Source of the DNA: DASPPK01 sp964399235
Lineage (GTDB): Archaea; Thermoproteota; Bathyarchaeia; Bathyarchaeales; Bathycorpusculaceae
DNA length: 18,008 nt
Assembly (NCBI GenBank): GCA_964399235.1
Contig: CAYNQC010000021.1
Coordinates: forward strand, 1-18,008
Direction: 5' to 3'
The position numbers and the translations under genes were made by a program. How positions within the stretch are numbered: position 1 is the stretch's first letter; every line of letters begins with the position of its first letter. Shown in pieces: positions 6,270 through 12,894 of the stretch. The notes under the pieces are model-generated. The model did no database searches and was not told where the DNA came from. It saw nothing but the letters and a program-made list of their open reading frames with translations.

Positions 6270-7043
6270 ATGATTGAAACGTTCATTCTGAGTATCATAA
6301 TAGGAATTTCCGTAGGCGTTTCTGCAGGCTACTTGGGCTCGTTGATGGTTCTGGAGAAAATGGCGCTCGTAGGCGACGCTTTATCGCATGTTGCACTGCC
6401 TGGGCTTGCAATTGGAATACTGCTCAACTTCAACCCTTATTTGGGCGCGTTCATTTTCCTGTTTGCCTCCGCAGTTGTCATCTGGCATCTTGGGAGGGTG
6501 ACCAAACTTTCCTTCGAAACAATTGTCGGCGCCATGTTCACGCTCGCTCTGGCAATTGGTATTGTGATCATACCGGAAGCTGAACTTCTCGAGGCGTTGT
6601 TCGGGGACATAACCAAAGTAACACTTATAGAAACAGCAATTGGGGTCGCAGTTTCAGCTGCGGCATTGTTTCTGACAAACAAGATCTACAAAAAGCTGGT
6701 TCTGAGCATGATTTCAGAGGACTTGGCAGTTTCAAAAGGCATTGCTGTCAGTAAAACGAACCTGCTCTACCTTATGCTGGTCTCTCTCGTCGTCGCTGTA
6801 GGCATCAAAATTGTGGGAACACTTCTAGTAGGTTTCTTGGTAATCGTTCCAGCCGCAGCAGCCAAAAACGTGAGCGCCGACCTGTTCAGATACGCGGTGC
6901 TGAGCTCTGTCTTCGGAGCTGCAAGCGCATTTGCTGGAATATTGTTCTCAAACTACTTGAACTTGCCGACCGGACCCTTGGTAGTTTTTTCAGGAATCGT
7001 GATCTTTGTCGCAACTGTTCTGGCCAAGTGGCAAACAAAATAG
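6270..7043 (+). CDS. ABC-3 family metal transporter permease (ZnuB/MntC type)
   Basis: A 257-residue membrane protein with about eight hydrophobic segments (around 4-26, 41-52, 55-75, 86-102, 116-135, 166-197 as two, 205-227 and 233-251). The family motifs GDALSHVALPG at 35-45 and VGTLLVGFLVIVPAAAA at 182-198 are clear; the first contacts the ATPase and translocation path in relatives. The ATG at 6270 lies six bases after the ATPase stop, so the two genes are surely co-transcribed and the protein forms the membrane channel of the importer. The metal cannot be told from the permease alone. A run of five T at 7071-7075 may end the transcript. Confidence 0.94.
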   Translation: MIETFILSIIIGISVGVSAGYLGSLMVLEKMALVGDALSHVALPGLAIGILLNFNPYLGAFIFLFASAVVIWHLGRVTKLSFETIVGAMFTLALAIGIVIIPEAELLEALFGDITKVTLIETAIGVAVSAAALFLTNKIYKKLVLSMISEDLAVSKGIAVSKTNLLYLMLVSLVVAVGIKIVGTLLVGFLVIVPAAAAKNVSADLFRYAVLSSVFGAASAFAGILFSNYLNLPTGPLVVFSGIVIFVATVLAKWQTK

Positions 7044-7070
7044 AACCCTTTGTCATGAGGCGCCGGACCG

Positions 7071-7080
7071 TTTTTATTTG
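7071..7080 (+). terminator. Possible T-run terminator after the transporter operon
   Basis: TTTTTATTTG lies 28 bases after the permease stop and just after a GC-rich segment containing GGCGCC. No strong stem is evident; the call rests on the T-rich signal. Confidence 0.35.
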
Positions 7081-7124
7081 TTGGAAACCCTGTTTCAGCT
7101 ACAGTCTCCTCTAGTTGGCAAATC

Positions 7125-7132
7125 ATTAATAC
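7125..7132 (+). promoter_or_regulatory. TATA-like box for the small membrane protein gene
   Basis: CATTAATA sits about 37 bases before the ATG at 7166. A start near 7153 would give a leader of about 12 bases, too short for the longer open frame beginning at 7133. Confidence 0.4.
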
Positions 7133-7165
7133 GTGGTGCTTCAGAAAGCCTTGCAGGTAAACAAA

Positions 7166-7486
7166 ATGACAGAAATATCTTGGGGAAAAGCTTTCGGCTA
7201 CGGTGCAAGGTACATCCTGTACGTAATCGTCTGGGCAATCGTCGGCGTGCTAATAGCTTTTGCTGGAGGACTAGTGATCGCCTCATCAGTCAACATCACC
7301 TTCAACTCGGTCACTCAAACATGGAATACCTCAAATCTGAACCTGAGCGGAATATTGGGAGGCATAGTGATCATCATAGTTGGCGAAATAGTTGTAATCC
7401 TAGGCGCAATTTCATCGTACTTCAAACTGATGTCCAAGCTGATATCCGAATCCGGTTCTTCAATGCCGCATCCCCCACCGCCATGA
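7166..7486 (+). CDS. Small two-helix membrane protein of unknown function
   Basis: A 106-residue protein I do not recognise. Residues 16-40 and 62-84 are strongly hydrophobic helices. The loop between them (41-61) contains two N-glycosylation sequons, NIT at 43-45 and NTS at 54-56, which suggests it faces outside. The tail from 85 is charged, then ends in SSMPHPPPP, a proline-rich tip. I chose the ATG at 7166 rather than an in-frame start at 7133 because the TATA-like box at 7125 would leave the earlier codon untranscribed; a weak GCAGGTAA precedes the ATG. The gene follows the transporter operon by 122 bases and is followed by a T-rich tract, so it is probably transcribed alone. Confidence 0.72.
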   Translation: MTEISWGKAFGYGARYILYVIVWAIVGVLIAFAGGLVIASSVNITFNSVTQTWNTSNLNLSGILGGIVIIIVGEIVVILGAISSYFKLMSKLISESGSSMPHPPPP

Positions 7487-7543
7487 CTCGACAGCAACCA
7501 AATTCAGTCATGGTACAGGAAAACCGCATCACGCCAAAACCTC

Positions 7544-7558
7544 GTTTTCTTTTTTCTC
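7544..7558 (+). terminator. T-rich terminator after the small membrane protein gene
   Basis: GTTTTCTTTTTTCTC lies 57 bases past the stop and before the convergent macrodomain gene. Oligo-T of this kind is a typical archaeal terminator. Confidence 0.5.
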
Positions 7559-7585
7559 TCTCAGAAACGAAGAAGCTACAATCTT

Positions 7586-8137
7586 CTACTTCAGAATCCC
7601 ACTGGCAACGTCAAAAAAGATGCAGTAGTCAGACTTAGTGAACAGGACAAAAGTGACCTCTTCAAGATGACTTTCACTTTCGAGAAACTGCTTAACAGAA
7701 TTAACAGCGATGCGGCTTGCCTCTTCAATCGGATAACCATACGCGCCCGTGCTTATCGAAGGAAATGCCACTGTTTTCAACTGCTTGAGAACAGCCAGTC
7801 GCAGCGAGTTCCCGTATGCCTCGGCCAACAGGTCAGCTTCGCCATGTGCGCCTCCTCGCCAAACGGGCCCTACAGTATGGATCACATATTTGGCTTTCAG
7901 TCTTCCACCTGAAGTGATCACGGATTTTCCCGGTGGAAGTCCATCTGGCCATTCTGTCGACCTCATGCGCTTGCATTGTTCAAGTATCTCTGGTCCGCCT
8001 TTGCGATGTATTGCTCCGTCGACTCCTCCTCCACCCATGAGCGATGAGTTGGCTGCGTTTACTATGGCGTCGGCTTCTACGTCGGTGATGTCTCCTTGAA
8101 CGAGGCGGATTCTTGCGGTTGCGACGCGAAATTCCAT
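7586..8137 (-). CDS. Macrodomain ADP-ribosyl hydrolase / O-acetyl-ADP-ribose deacetylase (MacroD type)
   Basis: A 183-residue single macrodomain. It shows GDITDVEADAIVNAAN at 15-30, the MacroD loop LMGGGGVDGAIHRKGG at 33-48 with Asn27, Asn30 and Asp40, and the second phosphate loop ISTGAYGYPIEEA at 128-140. MacroD-type enzymes release ADP-ribose from acidic side chains or deacetylate O-acetyl-ADP-ribose; the archaeal relative Af1521 binds ADP-ribose tightly. The ATG at 8135-8137 has GGAG about 11 bases upstream. It follows tsr3 by 46 bases on the same strand and is probably the last gene of the nnr-tsr3 unit. It converges on the small membrane protein gene. Confidence 0.95.
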   Translation of the reverse strand: MEFRVATARIRLVQGDITDVEADAIVNAANSSLMGGGGVDGAIHRKGGPEILEQCKRMRSTEWPDGLPPGKSVITSGGRLKAKYVIHTVGPVWRGGAHGEADLLAEAYGNSLRLAVLKQLKTVAFPSISTGAYGYPIEEASRIAVNSVKQFLESESHLEEVTFVLFTKSDYCIFFDVASGILK

Positions 8138-8183
8138 TGAACTGGCTTCTCCGTGCTTCTATGAAGGGTAGTTCTGCAGCCTT

Positions 8184-8711
8184 CTATTCTCTCAGGTCGC
8201 GAAATAAGCGATGTTGTATTTCGACTATTTCACTGCTGTCTCGTGCATTCTTGTAGCTTTCGAGCCTTTCATAGTTGAGCTCAAGAAAAGTGTGGCCCCA
8301 CTTGAAAATAGAAAGTAATTGTGAGGCTTGTTCTTCAAAACCAACAATGTAAAGTGCTGCAGCAAGCGCCTCGACGGTCGACAATTTGGTTGCCTTGCCA
8401 AAGTTTACGGGGTTTCCAGCAATCAGAATGGGCAGGCAGCGAGAAGTCCCTCGGACATGTTTAAGCAACACTTTTTCAGCTTTTTCCCAGCTGCAGTCTA
8501 AACCCACTAGGCCAAATCGTTCTGCACGTTCTTTATCTGCGGGAGAGAAGGCAACTTCAGAAAAGGGATTCAGAACAACCGCCCTTTTCGGCAAGTATCT
8601 TATCTGCAACACCTCGCGAATCAGCCCAAAGCGTCTGAGCTTTGAACCTGAGCATTTCCGAGGATCGCATTGCTTTGCATTATAAACGACAATGTTAACC
8701 TGTCTTTGCAA
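8184..8711 (-). CDS. tsr3: rRNA aminocarboxypropyltransferase Tsr3
   Basis: A 175-residue protein of the Tsr3 (former DUF367) family. It transfers the aminocarboxypropyl group of S-adenosylmethionine onto a (methyl)pseudouridine or uridine in the small-subunit rRNA decoding region. Family landmarks are NAKQCDPRKCSG at 11-22, VVLNPFSE at 45-52 with SPAD at 56-59, GLVGLDCSWEKA at 67-78, AGNPVNFGKATKLSTVEALAAALYIVGF at 98-125 and KWGHTFLELN at 137-146. The start is TTG at 8709-8711. It lies inside the last codons of nnr with a 17-base overlap, and no better start exists before the conserved core. The overlap implies translational coupling to nnr. The length matches archaeal members, which lack the acidic tail of yeast Tsr3. 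Confidence 0.93.
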   Translation of the reverse strand: MQRQVNIVVYNAKQCDPRKCSGSKLRRFGLIREVLQIRYLPKRAVVLNPFSEVAFSPADKERAERFGLVGLDCSWEKAEKVLLKHVRGTSRCLPILIAGNPVNFGKATKLSTVEALAAALYIVGFEEQASQLLSIFKWGHTFLELNYERLESYKNARDSSEIVEIQHRLFRDLRE

Positions 8712-10242
8712 GCGTCGTCCGTACCTTCAAATGATCCATCGGATCATCCAGAACATGCGGAATCCAATCTAGAAGATCAGAAGCCACCATGTGGGCTCCC
8801 CTTTCATGGAACACAAAGTCTCCAGCAGCTCCGTTCGCGAAAGCTCCAGCAACAGCTGCTTCAAAAGGATCGTTAAGCTGAGCAAGGAAAGCACCAACGA
8901 CTCCTGATAGTACATCTCCTGTGCCGCCGACTGTCATTCCAGGGTTGCCCGTGAAATTGAGTTTGGTGCGTTTTGCGTCGGAAATTATGTCCACGCGACC
9001 TTTTAATAATATGACTGCATCCAAGGTTGCCGCTGTTTTCTGCACTTCCACGACCTTTTGCGCCAGGGACTCTGGCAGTTCTTTGCCAGTTAATATCTTG
9101 TACTCGCCAGCGTGAGGGGTCAGCACCAGAGGAACCTTCAGTTTCCTCTTGAAAGCTGCAAAAGCCTTCAAACCATCAGCATCAAGGAGCAGCGGCTTTC
9201 CGGCACGTTCAACAGCCTGAACGATCGCTTTCACGGCCTCGCAGGTCTCTTCGTGTAAACCTAGGCCAGGGCCCATCGCAACAGCGTTGCAGTTCTCAAT
9301 GTAACCTCTTAACTCTGAGACATTGCTGCTCTTTAGATGGTTTCCCGTGAGTTTTAGAGTTATGAGATCAGGCGACAATGAGGAGATGGCATAAGCCGTT
9401 TTTTCTGGCGCAGCAAGATAAGCCAAGTCCACGCCAGTGCGCAGTGCTGCCTGTGCCACCAAAGTGGGAGCTCCTGAGAAAGTCTCGTTTCCGCCAATGA
9501 CGAGTAGGCGGCCGAAATCGCCCTTGTGAGATTCTGCAGCGCGCGGCTTCATGATTGCCAAGACGTCGCCTGGACCTGCGTAGGTTTCAAACTGTTTCGG
9601 TAAGCCTATGCCTTTGACAGTCAATTCGCCTACGTATTTTTTGGCTTTTTCAAGTCCCTTCTTTGACTTGTAGAAAGTAACGGTTAAGTCGGCTTTGACG
9701 GCTTCACCTAACACGCGTCCTGTATCGGCGTCGATTCCCGTCGGAATGTCAACGGCCACTCGGAAAGCCTTCGTCCTGTTAATATGCCTAACCAACTGAA
9801 GGATCGGGGGTCTAAGTGTTCCCTTCGTGCCTGTTCCAAGCAAAGCGTCAATGATTATTTCCGCGTCGAGTTCAGGTATCATTGAACTGTCGTACACTTC
9901 GTAGACACGTATTGCTTCTTTTAGAAAGTCTAAGGCCTTCCAGTTTTCCAAAGCCGCCTTGTCCGAGATATCCTCAGCTTTGCCTGCAAGAACTATAGTC
10001 ACTGGGAAACCCATTGAAGAGAGATGCCGTGCCGCGACAAACCCGTCTCCACCGTTTCCTCCCAAACCGCAGTATACTGCCACAGTTTTTGTCGGTTTGA
10101 AGCGAGAAGCAATCTGACAAGCGACACAATGTCCTGCATTCTCCATCAATAGAAGCCTCGACACACCAAAATACTCCGAGTTCGTTTCCAAAGCACGCAT
10201 TTCACGGCTCGTCATGACTTCGGACAAGTGGTGAACCCTCAT
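8695..10242 (-). CDS. nnr: Bifunctional NAD(P)HX epimerase / ADP-dependent NAD(P)HX dehydratase
   Basis: A 515-residue fusion that repairs hydrated NADH and NADPH. The N-terminal YjeF_N epimerase (about 1-215) interconverts R and S hydrates and shows GGNGGDG at 61-67 and AVDIPTGIDADTG at 163-175. The C-terminal ribokinase-like dehydratase (about 225-505) uses ADP to restore NAD(P)H and shows LLLDADGLKAF at 351-361, LTPHAGE at 374-380 and GMTVGGTGDVLSG at 435-447. Length and domain order match bacterial and archaeal Nnr. The ATG at 10240-10242 has no good Shine-Dalgarno, and the nearest TATA-like box predicts a leaderless or nearly leaderless message. It heads the unit nnr-tsr3-macrodomain gene and diverges from the RAM-domain gene. 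Confidence 0.96.
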   Translation of the reverse strand: MRVHHLSEVMTSREMRALETNSEYFGVSRLLLMENAGHCVACQIASRFKPTKTVAVYCGLGGNGGDGFVAARHLSSMGFPVTIVLAGKAEDISDKAALENWKALDFLKEAIRVYEVYDSSMIPELDAEIIIDALLGTGTKGTLRPPILQLVRHINRTKAFRVAVDIPTGIDADTGRVLGEAVKADLTVTFYKSKKGLEKAKKYVGELTVKGIGLPKQFETYAGPGDVLAIMKPRAAESHKGDFGRLLVIGGNETFSGAPTLVAQAALRTGVDLAYLAAPEKTAYAISSLSPDLITLKLTGNHLKSSNVSELRGYIENCNAVAMGPGLGLHEETCEAVKAIVQAVERAGKPLLLDADGLKAFAAFKRKLKVPLVLTPHAGEYKILTGKELPESLAQKVVEVQKTAATLDAVILLKGRVDIISDAKRTKLNFTGNPGMTVGGTGDVLSGVVGAFLAQLNDPFEAAVAGAFANGAAGDFVFHERGAHMVASDLLDWIPHVLDDPMDHLKVRTTLAKTG

Positions 10243-10260
10243 AGCCTAATGCTTTCGACT

Positions 10261-10277
10261 GAAGATAAGCATATCCA
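10261..10277 (-). promoter_or_regulatory. TATA-like region for nnr
   Basis: The minus strand reads GGATATGCTTATCTTC. Either CTTATCTT or GATATGC placed 25 bases ahead gives a start between about 10241 and 10249, so the message would have almost no leader. No other strong box lies in the divergent gap. Confidence 0.35.
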
Positions 10278-10347
10278 TGCAAGTTTGAATCATGAATACA
10301 TTTCACTCAAAACGCCACATCAGATTCAATTCAACGCGAAGCAAAAA

Positions 10348-10356
10348 ATTTTAATG
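10348..10356 (+). promoter_or_regulatory. TATA-like box for the RAM-domain gene
   Basis: ATTTTAATG, preceded by purine-rich GCAAAAAA as a possible BRE. A start near 10378 would lie at the GGAG Shine-Dalgarno, making the leader about 11 bases. Confidence 0.45.
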
Positions 10357-10388
10357 CATAGAGATGAACAATACTTGTGGAGATGCAA

Positions 10389-10631
10389 ATGCCAACAGCA
10401 TTCGTGTTGATAAACACAGAGATAGGTTCAGAAGCTGACGTCCTTAAGGATCTGAAAAAAGTCGAAGGAGTAGAAGAAGCAAACGCGGTCTATGGAGTTT
10501 ATGATATAATAGCCCGAGTGAAAGCGGACACAATGGACAGACTCAAGGAAATCGTAACTTGGAAGGTCAGGAGACTCGACAAGGTCAGATCCACGTTGAC
10601 TATGATCGTTGTAGAAGAAGGAGCAAAGTAA
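10389..10631 (+). CDS. Stand-alone Lrp/AsnC ligand-binding (RAM) domain protein
   Basis: An 80-residue protein that is a single alpha-beta RAM domain, the C-terminal effector-binding half of Lrp/AsnC regulators, with no helix-turn-helix. Typical text is FVLINTEIGSE at 4-14, LKKVEGVEEANAVYGVYDI at about 20-38, and VTWKVRRLDKVRSTLTMIVV at about 55-74. Such proteins form dimers and larger rings that bind amino acids or other small ligands, and may modulate full-length Lrp proteins. The ATG at 10389 is chosen because GGAG at 10379-10382 sits six bases upstream; a GTG at 10377 overlaps that Shine-Dalgarno. The gene has its own promoter and a T-run after its stop. It cannot bind DNA by itself. Confidence 0.92.
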   Translation: MPTAFVLINTEIGSEADVLKDLKKVEGVEEANAVYGVYDIIARVKADTMDRLKEIVTWKVRRLDKVRSTLTMIVVEEGAK

Positions 10632-10642
10632 CAAGCACTCCC

Positions 10643-10651
10643 CTCTTTTTA
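10643..10651 (+). terminator. T-run terminator after the RAM-domain gene
   Basis: CTCTTTTTA follows the stop codon by about a dozen bases, after a C-rich stretch. It lies before the next promoter. Confidence 0.4.
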
Positions 10652-10663
10652 TTGAAAGAACAG

Positions 10664-10672
10664 TTTTATCTA
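10664..10672 (+). promoter_or_regulatory. TATA-like box for tiaS
   Basis: TTTTATCTA, with a predicted start near 10693 and a leader of about 24 bases before the ATG at 10717. The leader contains AAAAGG as a weak ribosome-binding site. Confidence 0.4.
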
Positions 10673-10716
10673 TATTCTAGTCTCAACTCTGATTCTGAGA
10701 GAAAAGGCTGCCATAA

Positions 10717-12057
10717 ATGACAAAGAAAACCATGCATATCGGACTGGACGACACAGACTCAACCAGAAGAGGATGCACAACCCACATTGCAGCCTTGCTC
10801 GTGGAAAAACTGACAAAACTGAATGCGAATTTCATCGATTACCCAAACCTGATCAGATTAAACCCCAACGTTCCTTGGAAAACAAGAGGGAACGGCGCAT
10901 TATGCCTCAGAATACGATACGATGAAGATGCTGAGGATCGAATCAAAGAAACCGTAATATCGACAGTAGAAGAAAACTCCGATCTGCAAAACCGAGGCAC
11001 CGACCCAGGAATAGTATTCTTCGCCACCAAGAAGATACCCAAAGAGATTCAAGAGTTTGCCCTGAACACTATAACAGGAATTTCAAACATCAAAGACGCT
11101 TCACGACTCCTGAAGATATTCAAAGGTGAAGCTTTGGCGTTCAAAGGAGGCCGAGGGATCATAGGCGCCTTGGCAGCTGTCGGAGAAATACTCCAGAGAG
11201 ACCACACATACGAAGTCATCACGTACCGCACGCCAGAAAACTACGGCTTCAAACGGAAAGTAGATGAAAAATCAATCTTCAAAATGGACAAAGCAACAAA
11301 GCCATACACCTTTAACAATGTCGACACCGAAAAGAAAAGAGTCGTAATCACACCACGAGGACCCGATCCGATCCTTTTTGGAATCAGAGGGGAAAACCCA
11401 AACATTGTGAAAGAAGCATTCCGAATGATCAAATCCTCAGAACTGATCGAAAGATGGGTCGTGTTCCGCACAAACCAGGGAACTGATGCACACCTCACAT
11501 ACGTCAAAAAGCTAAACCAGATCAGACCTTACAGCTCGGTGATCGCCAAGGGCGTCGTATCCACTGCTCCAAGAATGGTCAGAGGAAGACACATCATTTT
11601 CTCAATCAAAGACAAGAATGGAAAGGTGGACTGCGCCGCTTACGAGCCCACAGGCGCACTTCGCTGTGCCGCTAAGAAACTGATTGTCGGAGATCAATTG
11701 GAAGTCTATGGCGGAGTCCGCCCTTCATCACAAGGTAATCCTATGACGATAAACCTTGAGAAATTCCAGATACTGAAACTCGCGCCGCAACTCATATACA
11801 GCAACCCTATCTGCCCGCGGTGCAAAGTTCGTCTTAAATCCATGGGCACAGACAAGGGCTTCAGATGCGAAAAATGCGGCACAAGATATAGAACTCTCAA
11901 AAAGCTCCCAGTCGAATTGAAACGTGACATAGCAGTGGACCTCTACATTACTTCAACCAGGTCTCAAAGACATTTGACCAAACCCCGTGTCCGCTACGGA
12001 ATGGAAAAACGTCACGGAAAGGTTGAAAGTCCCGTTGGTGAATGGCACTCTCCGTAA
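10717..12057 (+). CDS. tiaS: tRNA(Ile2) 2-agmatinylcytidine synthetase TiaS
   Basis: A 446-residue archaeal enzyme that attaches agmatine, using ATP, to C34 of the CAU anticodon of tRNA-Ile2 so that it reads AUA. Visible landmarks are GLDDTDS at 9-15 with NPNVPWKTRGN at 49-59 (catalytic domain), the internal ferredoxin-like part with KGGRGIIGALAAVG at 143-156, PRGPDPILFGIRGE at 213-226, RTNQGTDAH at 251-259, an OB-fold at about 277-355, and a zinc ribbon with Cys366, Cys369, Cys384 and Cys387. The length is typical. ATA codons are frequent in this window, in keeping with a need for the enzyme. The stop is one base from the stop of the opposing small membrane gene. Confidence 0.97.
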   Translation: MTKKTMHIGLDDTDSTRRGCTTHIAALLVEKLTKLNANFIDYPNLIRLNPNVPWKTRGNGALCLRIRYDEDAEDRIKETVISTVEENSDLQNRGTDPGIVFFATKKIPKEIQEFALNTITGISNIKDASRLLKIFKGEALAFKGGRGIIGALAAVGEILQRDHTYEVITYRTPENYGFKRKVDEKSIFKMDKATKPYTFNNVDTEKKRVVITPRGPDPILFGIRGENPNIVKEAFRMIKSSELIERWVVFRTNQGTDAHLTYVKKLNQIRPYSSVIAKGVVSTAPRMVRGRHIIFSIKDKNGKVDCAAYEPTGALRCAAKKLIVGDQLEVYGGVRPSSQGNPMTINLEKFQILKLAPQLIYSNPICPRCKVRLKSMGTDKGFRCEKCGTRYRTLKKLPVELKRDIAVDLYITSTRSQRHLTKPRVRYGMEKRHGKVESPVGEWHSP

Positions 12058-12058
12058 A

Positions 12059-12349
12059 CTATTTTTTTTCTACGTTGAAGATTTCGAGAAGCATCTGATA
12101 AAGCTCATCGCCGCCTTCAACCTTTGAAAACATTTCCTTCTCGGCTTTCAGTACTCGCCCCATTGTGCCGTATGTTTCCCGCCATTGCAACTCCTTCCAC
12201 ATCAAACGATAGTTCTTCAACTCAAGCCAAGCGCGGAAAACAAGAACAGTAAACATCGCCAACGTAAGCAAAACGTTCAGGACATACAGATCAAGTATTC
12301 CGTCCGTAGGTTTCCACCTCCTCAACTTTTTATGGTATCTTATCGACAA
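12059..12349 (-). CDS. Small single-helix membrane protein of unknown function
   Basis: A 96-residue protein with no family that I recognise. A basic N-terminus (HKKLRRWK) precedes one hydrophobic helix at about 20-39. A charged, tryptophan-containing tail follows, likely helical and probably cytoplasmic by the positive-inside rule. The start is doubtful. The TTG at 12347-12349 opens the frame, but the palindromic TATA-like box at 12355-12362 predicts a transcript beginning near 12332. That would favour the in-frame TTG at 12323-12325 and an 88-residue product. The last Lys and Glu codons are written in an A8 run, which on the other strand is the T8 terminator of tiaS. It is divergent from the FUN14-family gene. 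Confidence 0.62.
   Translation of the reverse strand: MSIRYHKKLRRWKPTDGILDLYVLNVLLTLAMFTVLVFRAWLELKNYRLMWKELQWRETYGTMGRVLKAEKEMFSKVEGGDELYQMLLEIFNVEKK
12062..12069 (+). terminator. T8 terminator of tiaS, inside the opposing coding region
   Basis: Eight consecutive T start five bases after the tiaS stop codon. The same bases encode Glu-Lys-Lys at the C-terminus of the minus-strand gene. Confidence 0.5.
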
Positions 12350-12354
12350 AACAC

Positions 12355-12362
12355 ATTTAAAT
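12355..12362. promoter_or_regulatory. Palindromic TATA-like box between divergent genes
   Basis: ATTTAAAT reads the same on both strands and is the only strong TATA candidate in the 52-base gap between the small minus-strand gene and the FUN14-family gene. For the plus strand it predicts a start near 12385, 17 bases before the ATG at 12402. Confidence 0.45.
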
Positions 12363-12401
12363 CCAATCTAAGATAGCTCCAACAGAGAGAGAAGGCCTAG
12401 A

Positions 12402-12710
12402 ATGAGTGAAGTTGTCTCCCCGCTCGTTTTTCAGTTGGGAGTCGGGGGAATAGGCGGATTCATCGTCGGTTACGCATTGAAAAAGCTAAGCAAGCTGATA
12501 CTCGTTCTGATAGGATTGTTCGTGATAGCCCTGATTTACCTGAGTACCCAAGGCGTAATCAACATAAACTATGACTCACTTTGGAATGCGCTATCTGGTT
12601 TGATCGGTCTGGGAGGTTCGGTATTCTCATGGCTTATCGGGGTGATCTCATTGTTGCCGTTTGCGGCGAGCTTCGTGGCCGGCTTCTTACTCGGACTCAA
12701 ACTTGGCTAA
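12402..12710 (+). CDS. FUN14-family small membrane protein
   Basis: A 102-residue protein with glycine-rich hydrophobic segments at about 10-27, 31-49, 61-80 and 83-101. The pattern GVGGIGGFIVGYALKK at 13-28 followed by an apolar helix, then a short polar stretch (YLSTQGVININYDSLW) and a second glycine-rich half, matches archaeal and bacterial FUN14 proteins. In eukaryotes FUNDC1 is a mitophagy receptor; the prokaryotic role is unknown. ATG at 12402 has AGAAGG about nine bases upstream. It diverges from the small single-helix protein and lies 184 bases before alaS, which has its own promoter candidates. Confidence 0.82.
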   Translation: MSEVVSPLVFQLGVGGIGGFIVGYALKKLSKLILVLIGLFVIALIYLSTQGVININYDSLWNALSGLIGLGGSVFSWLIGVISLLPFAASFVAGFLLGLKLG

Positions 12711-12828
12711 GTCGGCTTCTAAGCTCACCGCCATCCGGAGCTGACGTCGCGCAGAAGTTCAATCTTTTCGTGGGAGTTGTAGACCGTGCTTCGGAAAGAA
12801 AAGGCAGAAACGGCGACGAATAGTTTAG

Positions 12829-12862
12829 TTTAAATTCCTGTATTTTGATAATCCCTTAAAAC
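12829..12862 (+). promoter_or_regulatory. Candidate TATA boxes for alaS
   Basis: Two candidates lie in the 184-base gap: TTTAAAT at 12829-12835 (start near 12858) and CTTAAAAC at 12855-12862 (start near 12884). The first leaves room for the Shine-Dalgarno at 12882-12889; the second would cut close to it. Confidence 0.4.
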
Positions 12863-12881
12863 ATAGCCTTTCGCAATTATC

Positions 12882-12889
12882 GGAGCGAT
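12882..12889 (+). promoter_or_regulatory. Shine-Dalgarno supporting the TTG start of alaS
   Basis: GGAGCGAT differs by one base from the archaeal GGAGGTGAT consensus and lies five bases before the TTG at 12895. Together with the archaeal AlaRS N-terminal sequence it fixes an unusual start codon for an essential gene. Confidence 0.6.
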
Positions 12890-12894
12890 TTGAG

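Noticed and set aside
7006..7638. Plus-strand frame of 210 residues across the permease end and small membrane gene
   Set aside because: It overlaps two better-supported genes and the macrodomain gene on the other strand, and its composition is not protein-like for this genome.
12581..12823. Plus-strand frame overlapping the FUN14-family gene and running into the alaS leader
   Set aside because: It is out of frame with a recognised membrane protein and has no start signal. The tail shows no family resemblance.
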